NCBI GenBank assembly: GCA_964348665.1
Contig: CAYGDP010000020.1
Location: 1 to 64,000, forward strand
Length of the DNA: 64,000 nt
Source of the DNA: CAYGDP01 sp964348665
Lineage (GTDB): Bacteria; Verrucomicrobiota; Verrucomicrobiia; Palsa-1439; CAYGDP01
Direction: 5' to 3'
Shown in pieces: positions 35,077 through 42,066 of the stretch (within the stretch, counting starts at the first letter, position 1; every line of letters starts with the position of its first letter). Below the pieces are notes generated by a model. It was not told the origin of the DNA, did not search any database, and saw only the letters and a program-made list of their open reading frames with translations. The position numbers and the translations under genes were made by a program.

Positions 35077-36205
35077 CTATCTCGCGCGCGAACTCGGGAC
35101 CGCGATGGGGCTATCGCTCCTCGTATTTGTTTTTGCCATCTTGACGGGGCAAGTCATGGGATACGTACAGAAAATCCTGGGCGAATACAATATCCCCTTG
35201 GCGGAACTGCTTCTCTACCTCCCCTTGTTGATTCCCTACGTGCTGATGTTCGCCCTGCCGATGAGCGTAATGACCGGGATGCTGCTGGTCTTCGGGAAAT
35301 TTTCCGCCGACAACGAACTGACCACGCTACGCGCCAGCGGATTGAGTCTCGGCCGCTTGGTGTGGCCCGCCTTTGCCATGGCGATCCTCGCCACTATGGT
35401 CTGCGTGTATATCAACACGGTGCTAGGTCCATGGTGCAAAGACCGTTTTAAGGAGCGCATCATCGCCGTTCTTTCACGCACTCCCAGGAATTTTCTTACG
35501 CCGAACAAAACCGCGCAGTTTGGAGATCTCCGCGTTCTCGCCGAACGAATCAACGGCAACGTCGCCGAAAATATTTATGTCGAATGGCTCGGGCCAAACG
35601 GCCACGTGGACAAAAGCATCCGCGCGCAACGCGGCACATTGACATTCGACCCACAAACTCTAAAAATTCACGCCGATCTGGAAAATGTCCGCGTTGAAGC
35701 CCGCGACCCACACGACCCGTCCAACCCCTCCAAAATCCGACCCGGCATGACCGCCGCCACGTTTCCCTTGGAACTGGACGCCAAACAGTTCCTAAGCCAA
35801 TCGGTCATCAACAAAGGCGAGAAGGATCTGACGCTGGCGGAACTTCTTGACGCCATCTCGCAGGAAAACGCCAACCTTGCGGCAGCAGAAAAGAGTAACC
35901 GTGCGAAATTGAAAAAACGGATCGCCACGCTTTCCATCGAAGTCCAGCGCCGATTTTCCTGGGCGGTGGCCTGTGTGGTGTTTGCTTTGTTAGCCGTGCC
36001 GCTCGGAATCCGAACCCATCGCGGCGAAACCAGCATCAATGCCGCCCTAGCGCTTCTTTTGATTGGCTTGTATTATTTTCTCACGGCGCTCTCGAGCGAG
36101 TGGAAAGGCGTGTCGCTCGCCGCCGCCAGCGCTTGGCTTTGGCTGCCTAATTATCTTTTCGGGACCGTCGGCGCCGTGATGCTCTGGCGGGTCAGCAAAA
36201 AATGA
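35060..36205 (+). CDS. lptF: LptF/LptG family LPS export permease
   Basis: About 381 residues, the usual length. TM helices at the N-terminus (GLSLLVFVFAILTGQVMGYV, LLIPYVLMFALPMSVMTGMLLVFGKFS), periplasmic domain with ERIIAVLSRTPRNFLTPN, three TM helices at the end with VVFALLAVPLGIRTHRGE. The GTG at 35060 is the only start matching the family N-terminus (VKTLHNYLARELG). It pairs functionally with the permease at 32064, separated here by two unrelated genes. Confidence 0.88.
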   Translation: MKTLHNYLARELGTAMGLSLLVFVFAILTGQVMGYVQKILGEYNIPLAELLLYLPLLIPYVLMFALPMSVMTGMLLVFGKFSADNELTTLRASGLSLGRLVWPAFAMAILATMVCVYINTVLGPWCKDRFKERIIAVLSRTPRNFLTPNKTAQFGDLRVLAERINGNVAENIYVEWLGPNGHVDKSIRAQRGTLTFDPQTLKIHADLENVRVEARDPHDPSNPSKIRPGMTAATFPLELDAKQFLSQSVINKGEKDLTLAELLDAISQENANLAAAEKSNRAKLKKRIATLSIEVQRRFSWAVACVVFALLAVPLGIRTHRGETSINAALALLLIGLYYFLTALSSEWKGVSLAAASAWLWLPNYLFGTVGAVMLWRVSKK

Positions 36206-37225
36206 TCAGGCCAGTCGCTTCCCGACCGCCGCCAAAATCGGCTTCAATTCCTTCATCATCGCCGCAAATGCCGGAGGATCGATCTGCTGCGCGTCGTCGC
36301 TCAATGCCGCAACTGGTTTCGGATGAACCTCGACGATGAGTCCATCCGCGCCCACCGCCGCCGCGGCGCGCGCCAACGGCGCGACCATATCCGCGCGACC
36401 CGCCGCATGGCTGGGATCGGCGAACACAGGTAGGTGCGTCTCCTTTTTCGCAACCGCGATGGCCGATACGTCGAAAGTATTTCGACAGGAAGTTTCGTAG
36501 GTCCGAATTCCACGTTCGCAGAGGATCACCTGATCGTTGCCCCCGGCGCAAACATACTCCGCTGCCAACAACCATTCCTGAACGAGCTGGGACATTCCTC
36601 GTTTGAGCAGGACGGGTTTTCTGGTTTGACCCACGGCGCGCAGTAACGCGTAGTTCTGACAGTTTCGCGCGCCGATTTGCAATACGTCCGCAAACTCGCA
36701 TACTTCTTCCACTTCATCCGGCGACATCACCTCGGTGACAATCGGCAGACCTGTTGTGGCACGCGCTTTCTTGAGAATTTCCAGGCCATCGTGGCCAAGC
36801 CCTTGAAAATCGTAGGGCGACGTGCGCGGCTTGAATGCGCCGCCGCGAAACAGGGTTGCGCCCGCCGCTTTGACCGCCTTGGCGGTGTCAATCGTTTGCT
36901 TCTCGGTCTCGACCGAACAAGGACCCGCGATGACGTGAAAATATTTTCCACCGATCTCCAAGTCGCCCACGCGAACGACGCTACTGGCCTTTTTGTACTG
37001 ACGGCTGACCAGCTTGTATTTCTTCTGCACGGGCATCACGCTCTCCACTTCCGGCAAGTCTACCAGCGATTCGAGAGTGTGATGCGTACGTTCGTCGCCA
37101 ATGCACGCGATCACGGTTCGTTCCACGCCAAAAATCACGCGCGGCTCGTACCCAAAACCTTTGATCAATTTAGCCACCTCATCCACCTTCGATCGTTTCA
37201 CATTCGTTCTCAATACCACAATCAT
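36206..37225 (-). CDS. aroF: DAHP synthase, type I-beta (AroF/AroA-like)
   Basis: First enzyme of the shikimate pathway, condensing PEP and erythrose-4-phosphate. 339 residues. An N-terminal ferredoxin-like regulatory domain (1-75) precedes the barrel with VIAGPCSVET, FRGGAFKPRTSPYDFQGLG, LQIGARNCQNYALLRAVG, KPVLLKRGM, and FADPSHAAGRADMV. The ATG at 37225 has AGGAG at 7 bases; the one at 37231 is too close. Stop abuts that of lptF (convergent). Confidence 0.95.
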   Translation of the reverse strand: MIVVLRTNVKRSKVDEVAKLIKGFGYEPRVIFGVERTVIACIGDERTHHTLESLVDLPEVESVMPVQKKYKLVSRQYKKASSVVRVGDLEIGGKYFHVIAGPCSVETEKQTIDTAKAVKAAGATLFRGGAFKPRTSPYDFQGLGHDGLEILKKARATTGLPIVTEVMSPDEVEEVCEFADVLQIGARNCQNYALLRAVGQTRKPVLLKRGMSQLVQEWLLAAEYVCAGGNDQVILCERGIRTYETSCRNTFDVSAIAVAKKETHLPVFADPSHAAGRADMVAPLARAAAAVGADGLIVEVHPKPVAALSDDAQQIDPPAFAAMMKELKPILAAVGKRLA

Positions 37226-37245
37226 AGTCATGCTCCTTCCACCGC

Positions 37246-37277
37246 AAAAACAAAAAACCCCGACGCGAGGGTCGGGG
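37246..37277 (-). terminator. Intrinsic terminator in the aroF leader
   Basis: Stem CCCCGAC/GTCGGGG with loop CCTCGC, then a U-rich run (TTTTTTGTTTTT), ending just before the aroF ribosome site. Its position upstream of the gene, downstream of a short ORF and promoter, suggests attenuation. Confidence 0.65.
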
Positions 37278-37304
37278 GCACTGCGGGTTTTGGTTCGTCT
37301 GGTC

Positions 37305-37382
37305 TTAGGCCGAGCCAATCCGCAGGCCACCACGAAACGTAAATCTGGCGGAAATCGCTGGAGGATCTCGGCGAAATTTCAT
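37305..37382 (-). CDS. Possible leader peptide of aroF
   Basis: 25 codons (MKFRRDPPAISARFTFRGGLRIGSA). The ATG lies 8 bases after a good -10 box and the stop is 27 bp before the terminator stem. It has three Phe codons, two of them in FTF near the end. A run with three Trp codons lies in another frame at the same place without a start codon. Too short to be sure it is translated. Confidence 0.4.
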   Translation of the reverse strand: MKFRRDPPAISARFTFRGGLRIGSA

Positions 37383-37390
37383 TGCGCAGG

Positions 37391-37418
37391 ACGATACCAC
37401 ACACCAACGGCTTGTCAA
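37391..37418 (-). promoter_or_regulatory. Promoter of the aroF leader
   Basis: TTGACA (37418-37413, overlapping the aroG stop codon), 16-bp spacer, TATCGT (37396-37391). Confidence 0.65.
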
Positions 37419-38479
37419 GCCGACGCGCGTCTCCCATCCCGCTCCAGGCGATCGGCCGTGCTTTGCAGCAAACGCTCCGTCGTCTCCCATCCCAAACACG
37501 GGTCGGTGATGGAGACGCCGTAGTTAAGTTTTTCCAAGGCCGCAAGCGGTTGATTTCCCTCCACGAGATTGCTCTCCACCATCAGCCCGATGATATCGCG
37601 ATTGCCGTGCAACCGTTGATCAATCACCTCGCGCCAGACCTTTTCCTGTCTCTCAAATTTCTTGCCGGAGTTCGCATGACTGCAATCGATCATCAACGCC
37701 GACGGCAATTTCGCCGCGCGCAGAAGTTCCGCGCTGTGTTTCAAGCTGGCTTCGTCATAGTTCGAGCCGTCCCGGCCGCCCCGCAAGACGACGTGTCCCC
37801 ACGGATTACCTTTTGTGCGCACGATGCAAGTGGCGCCCTTGGAGTCAATGCCAAGGAACGAATGAGGCGTGCGCGCGGCGAGCATCGCGTTGATCGCTGT
37901 CTGCAAACTGCCGTCCGTGCCGTTTTTGAACCCAACGGGCATGGATAGGCCGCTGGCCAGTTCGCGATGTGTTTGCGATTCGGTCGTGCGCGCTCCAATC
38001 GCCGCCCAACTCACCAGGTCAGCCAGATATTGCGGAATGATTGGATCGAGAAACTCGGTTGCCGTGGGCAAACCCATCGCAGTAATTTCCACCAGCAATT
38101 CGCGCGCGACGCGCAATCCTGCTTCCACGTCGCACGTTCCGTCTAGGTACGGGTCGTTGATCAATCCCTTCCAACCGGTTGTGGTCCGTGGTTTTTCGAA
38201 ATAAACCCGCATGATCACAACGATTTGACGGTCGATCTCTTTGGCCACACCGCGCAGTTTTCGAGCGTAATCTAGAGCCGCATCGGGATCGTGAATCGAG
38301 CAAGGCCCCACCACAACCAACAATCGCCGGTCTTTGCCGCCAAGAATCTGCTCCACCTCGCGACGCCCGCGCAAGACGGCGTCGGCACAGGGTTCCGACA
38401 TCGCGATCTTACCTTTGATCACCGATGGCGGAGGCAAGGGTCGCAACTCTGCAATATTGATGTTTTCAATCTTCGGCAT
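37415..38479 (-). CDS. aroG: DAHP synthase, type I-alpha (AroG/F/H-like)
   Basis: 354 residues, same reaction as the next gene but the enterobacterial class. VVVGPCSIHDPDAALDYARKL, MRVYFEKPRTTTGWKGLINDPYLDGT, WAAIGARTTESQTHRELASGLSMPVGFKNGTDG, IVRTKGNPWGHVVLRGG and IDCSHANSGKKF are all present. Usually feedback inhibited by an aromatic amino acid; which one cannot be read here. Confidence 0.97.
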   Translation of the reverse strand: MPKIENINIAELRPLPPPSVIKGKIAMSEPCADAVLRGRREVEQILGGKDRRLLVVVGPCSIHDPDAALDYARKLRGVAKEIDRQIVVIMRVYFEKPRTTTGWKGLINDPYLDGTCDVEAGLRVARELLVEITAMGLPTATEFLDPIIPQYLADLVSWAAIGARTTESQTHRELASGLSMPVGFKNGTDGSLQTAINAMLAARTPHSFLGIDSKGATCIVRTKGNPWGHVVLRGGRDGSNYDEASLKHSAELLRAAKLPSALMIDCSHANSGKKFERQEKVWREVIDQRLHGNRDIIGLMVESNLVEGNQPLAALEKLNYGVSITDPCLGWETTERLLQSTADRLERDGRRASA

Positions 38480-38529
38480 AAATGAGGTGCGTAATCTGCG
38501 CTAAAAATTGGGAAATGCAACTTCAAACA

Positions 38530-39009
38530 CTAGATTCCCGCTTTCAATTGCCTGTAGACCTCGCTTAACGCTTCGGGCAGCACGCGGGTGTCAGCAAGAA
38601 CCGGCATGAAATTCGTGTCGCCGCTCCACCGCGGGACGATGTGGATGTGAAAATGACCGGGCAGACCCGCGCCAGCGATCTCGCCGAGGTTGATGCCAAT
38701 ATTGAAACCCTCGGCGCGCATCGCTTTCTCCAGCAACCGGCGACAGCGGCGCGTCAACTCGAACAACTCGGTCATTTCTTCCTTGCTCAAGTCGTCCATC
38801 TCGTTGCTGTGCCGATATGGAGCGATGAGCAGATGACCGGGGCTGTACGGAAACGCGTTGAGAATGACAAACGCGGTCTTGCCGCGAATCAGCAAAAGGT
38901 TCTCTGCATCGCGGTTTTCACCCGCTTTTCTGCAAAGAAAACAATCGCCTGCCGTTTCTTTCGCGGTGCGGATGTATTGCATACGCCAAGTGGCCCAAAG
39001 ATGCTCCAT
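38530..39009 (-). CDS. HIT family nucleotide hydrolase/phosphorylase
   Basis: 159 residues. Zn-binding-like CFLCRKAGEN near the N-terminus, then RGKTAFVILNAFPYSPGHLLIAPYRH and the histidine triad HFHIHIVPRW near 120. This architecture fits the Ap4A phosphorylase/hydrolase-like branch of HIT proteins. The substrate is not established. Confidence 0.92.
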   Translation of the reverse strand: MEHLWATWRMQYIRTAKETAGDCFLCRKAGENRDAENLLLIRGKTAFVILNAFPYSPGHLLIAPYRHSNEMDDLSKEEMTELFELTRRCRRLLEKAMRAEGFNIGINLGEIAGAGLPGHFHIHIVPRWSGDTNFMPVLADTRVLPEALSEVYRQLKAGI

Positions 39010-39015
39010 GGCTCG

Positions 39016-39044
39016 ACGATAACAGATGAAAGAATTGTTGTCAG
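39016..39044 (-). promoter_or_regulatory. Leaderless promoter of the HIT gene
   Basis: CTGACA (39044-39039), 17-bp spacer, TATCGT (39021-39016), 6 bases, ATG. Confidence 0.6.
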
Positions 39045-39140
39045 TAACAAGCGATTCAGTCTCACGCTTCGCTTGACCATTTTGAACAATGGGGTTAAGC
39101 TATCGGCGTTGTGCAAACGTCTTTCATCCCCGGAGGACAA

Positions 39141-40688
39141 ATGAATACCTTGCGTTCCCGTCGTGAATTTCTCGCTAATGTCGGTCGCGGCATGTTGATT
39201 TCCGCCGTCGGTTTCGGCACTGCTTCGGACCTTGGTCTAGCAACTGCGTTTGCCGACGAAGTGCCGGAATCACTCGATTTTGGTTCGCTCGAACCGCTCG
39301 TGCGGCTCATGCAGGAAACGCCCGCAAACAAACTCCTACCGTCGCTTGCCGACCAGCTCAAAGCTGGAACCACGCTGCAAAATCTAGTCGCCGCAGGCGC
39401 GCTGGCCAATGCACGTACGTTTGGCGGTGAAGATTATGTCGGATTCCACACGATCATGGCTCTCGCGCCTTCGCTGCACATGGCGCGCGAACTTCGGGAA
39501 AATCTCCAGCCGCTCCCCGTTTTCAAAGTCCTCTACCGGAACACGAATCGCATCCAAGAACGAGGCGGTCGTAAGGATGAAATCCTGCACCCCGTCAAAC
39601 CGGCAACGCTCACCGAGGGCCGTGCGGGAGGCGAACTCCTACGCGACGCTGTTCACCGCAAAGACGCCAATGAAGCCGAGCGCACGTTTGCCGCACTCGC
39701 TCAACACAGCGCTGATGATGCGCTGAACCATCTTCTTTATGCCGTGCAGGAGAATACCGAAGTTCACCGTGTCGTTCTCCCCTATCGCGCGTGGGACTTG
39801 CTCGGTCTTATCGGCAAGGAACACGCTCACACGCTCCTCCGTCAATCTGTCCGTTATTGTGTCAAGCACACCTCAAGGGCTGCCGAATCCCGCGCGCTTC
39901 TTCCCAAAATATTCGAACAACACAAACTTCTCGATCGCGTCCCCGGCACTCGCGCCGCTGACGACAAATGGGTGAATGACCTAAGCGAAACTATTTTCAA
40001 ATCCACCCCCGAACAAGCCGCCAACGCCGCCGCCGCCGCGCTCGCCGAAGGTTTTACGCCACAAGACATCGGGGAGGCGATTTCGCTCGCGGCGAATCAA
40101 CTAATCCTTCGCGATCACGGTCGGTCGCCTCGCGAGGAAATCGCCGGCAAACCGGTGGGCAGCGTTCATGGCGACAGCATCGGCGTTCACGCCTGCGATT
40201 CTGCTTGCGCCTGGCGAAATTTGGCGCGCGCGAGCAATGCCCGCAATACCTTTGCCTGTCTCATCCTCGGCGCGTATCAGGTCGCCCTCGACCGCTCCGC
40301 GCGCGGCGGCGATTTCTTAGATTGGTCGCCTCTTCCCGTAAAGTGGCATCTCGATCAGGTGAAATCCACTGACCCCGAAGCGCTCCTCCACGAAGCTGAC
40401 GAAGCCATCCGCCAAAATCTCCAAGCTCACGCCGCGGCCATTATCCATCGGTACGGTGAACTCGGCCACGAGCCGCGTCCCGTGTTCGACCTCCTCTTGC
40501 GCTATGCCGTCAGCGAAGATGGCGCCCTCCATGCCGAGAAGTACTACCGAACAATCACCGAAGAATTCGCCGCCACGCGCCCCGCCTACCGCTGGCGTCA
40601 ATTGGTCGCTCTTGCTCGTGTGACGGCCAGTGAATTCGGTCGTCCCGCCGCCGGCATTGCAGAAGCACGAGCGCTATTGAAGATTTAA
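39141..40688 (+). CDS. Tat-exported helical protein of unknown function
   Basis: About 515 residues. Tat leader LRSRREFLANVGRGMLISAVG. The mature part is alpha-helical with conserved-looking histidine motifs (VGFHTIMALAPSLHMARELRENLQP, GSVHGDSIGVHACDSACAWRNLARA). I do not recognise the family; homologues seem to occur in planctomycetes and Verrucomicrobia. The ATG at 39141 has a strong CGGAGGA site. The gene is convergent with the next one, stops adjacent. Confidence 0.75.
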   Translation: MNTLRSRREFLANVGRGMLISAVGFGTASDLGLATAFADEVPESLDFGSLEPLVRLMQETPANKLLPSLADQLKAGTTLQNLVAAGALANARTFGGEDYVGFHTIMALAPSLHMARELRENLQPLPVFKVLYRNTNRIQERGGRKDEILHPVKPATLTEGRAGGELLRDAVHRKDANEAERTFAALAQHSADDALNHLLYAVQENTEVHRVVLPYRAWDLLGLIGKEHAHTLLRQSVRYCVKHTSRAAESRALLPKIFEQHKLLDRVPGTRAADDKWVNDLSETIFKSTPEQAANAAAAALAEGFTPQDIGEAISLAANQLILRDHGRSPREEIAGKPVGSVHGDSIGVHACDSACAWRNLARASNARNTFACLILGAYQVALDRSARGGDFLDWSPLPVKWHLDQVKSTDPEALLHEADEAIRQNLQAHAAAIIHRYGELGHEPRPVFDLLLRYAVSEDGALHAEKYYRTITEEFAATRPAYRWRQLVALARVTASEFGRPAAGIAEARALLKI

Positions 40689-41945
40689 TCAGCAAAAACT
40701 GCTCAACGCGCTCGCGTAACGTGAGACATCGAAAAACTGTCCCTCAACAAACCGGTGCGGCCTCAATCGCAACACCGCCGATCGTCCGTACGCGTGATCA
40801 ATCACCCCAACGGCATACTCGACATCGGCAGCTTCTAGCTTGTTCGCGCGACTTGAAGCAACCGCGTTGACTTTGGCCGCCGCGTTTACCAAGGCAAACA
40901 AAGTGGCCAGACGTTTCAGTCCCACAAAGAAATTCGCGCCCTGAACCGATTCACCAAAAAATTGCAGTGTTCGCAATCGCCCTCGCGCGAACCGCCGCCA
41001 ACATTCCCACACGGAAGGCGCGGACGGTTCCGTGAATCGCCTCTCGAACATTCCGGCTTGTCGCAAGGAGAGATTGGGATGTTCCGAGCCAAGATGGCGA
41101 AGATTTCCTCCACCAAATAGGATCGCCGTAAAATCGAACATCCGGCGAAGGCGACGGCGTGTTTGGCCGATCAACTCCTCGTCCCGACGAAGGTAATTCC
41201 CCAGCCAGAGACGAAAGAATAAGCGATCCATCGCTCCAAGCGATTTGGTTTGCGCCAGTTCTGCTCCAGCACGATGCCGAAACTTCTCCAGCAATGGCGG
41301 CAATATCTCTCGCATCGTTGCACGGTCATTTAGGAAATCTGTGCCAAGTTCCGCGAAATGCCGCGCCGCCAGCAACAACGACAAACTCCCTACAGCCGGG
41401 TCTGTATCGTCTGAAAAAAAACCGGCAAACGATTCCGTCAGTTGAATCGCCGTGTCCGAATGCAGTCCGCCCAGAGCCGTGCCGCTCGATTCACCTACCA
41501 GCTCCATCTCTCTGGCCAGCTTGACGATTTGCTCGCGCTGGTCGGTCATCAACGGCCCTTTATTTTGTTGCGCAGCCAGGCAATCAAGGCGGATGCCGGC
41601 CGAGACAACTTTCGGCAGTACTCGCGATAATTGGTATGGAAACAAGCGGCAACCAAGCGGTTTGGCCGCGTGACCAAATCGCACTTCCAATCGGCAGAGC
41701 GTCGTTTCCGGATCGAGATAGATGCAGTCGCCGTTCTCTTTGTGAGCCAGATACGGTTGACCATCAATCATAGTCACCGGCTCGTGTCCGTCGGACACAT
41801 GCGGGTCGCCCAGCCAATCGCGTTTCCGGAGTTCCCCGATTTCCTCGGTGCTCACGGCGACGTGCCAACGACGGCAGCATCGACCGCACTGGACACACCC
41901 AAACCGTTGCTCCGGGGAAACTCGGACATCGGGTTTGTTCGACAC
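40689..41945 (-). CDS. CxxCxxCC (YkgJ/FliB-like) cluster protein
   Basis: 418 residues. FGCVQCGRCCRRWHVAVS near the N-terminus with later CIYLD...TTLCRLEVRFGHAAKPLGCRLFPYQL is the zinc- or FeS-binding pattern of the YkgJ/flagellin-N-methylase family (PF03692). The rest is helical. No flagellar genes are nearby, so lysine methylation of flagellin is not implied. GTG start at 41945, the only one consistent with its promoter. Confidence 0.8.
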   Translation of the reverse strand: MSNKPDVRVSPEQRFGCVQCGRCCRRWHVAVSTEEIGELRKRDWLGDPHVSDGHEPVTMIDGQPYLAHKENGDCIYLDPETTLCRLEVRFGHAAKPLGCRLFPYQLSRVLPKVVSAGIRLDCLAAQQNKGPLMTDQREQIVKLAREMELVGESSGTALGGLHSDTAIQLTESFAGFFSDDTDPAVGSLSLLLAARHFAELGTDFLNDRATMREILPPLLEKFRHRAGAELAQTKSLGAMDRLFFRLWLGNYLRRDEELIGQTRRRLRRMFDFTAILFGGGNLRHLGSEHPNLSLRQAGMFERRFTEPSAPSVWECWRRFARGRLRTLQFFGESVQGANFFVGLKRLATLFALVNAAAKVNAVASSRANKLEAADVEYAVGVIDHAYGRSAVLRLRPHRFVEGQFFDVSRYASALSSFC

Positions 41946-41951
41946 GACTCT

Positions 41952-41979
41952 ACACTAAGCCAACATCGCCTCATTTCAA
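41952..41979 (-). promoter_or_regulatory. Leaderless promoter of the CxxCxxCC gene
   Basis: TTGAAA (41979-41974), 16-bp spacer, TAGTGT (41957-41952), 6 bases, GTG. Confidence 0.5.
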
Positions 41980-42013
41980 GCCAAGAGTGATTGCTGATGC
42001 GCCGGGAATCATT

Positions 42014-42042
42014 TTGACACTGAAAATCTTTTGGGATATAAG
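42014..42042 (+). promoter_or_regulatory. ppdK promoter
   Basis: TTGACA (42014-42019), 17-bp spacer, TATAAG (42037-42042). Predicted leader is about 18 nt with AGGAAA before the ATG, so this gene has a leader unlike many others here. Confidence 0.75.
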
Positions 42043-42066
42043 CATCGCCTCTTTGACAGGAAACCT

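Noticed and set aside
37228..37545. A 105-codon frame containing SWWPADW, first read as a Trp leader peptide.
   Set aside because: It has no start codon near the Trp codons and its upstream part runs through aroG; kept only as a remark on the leader.
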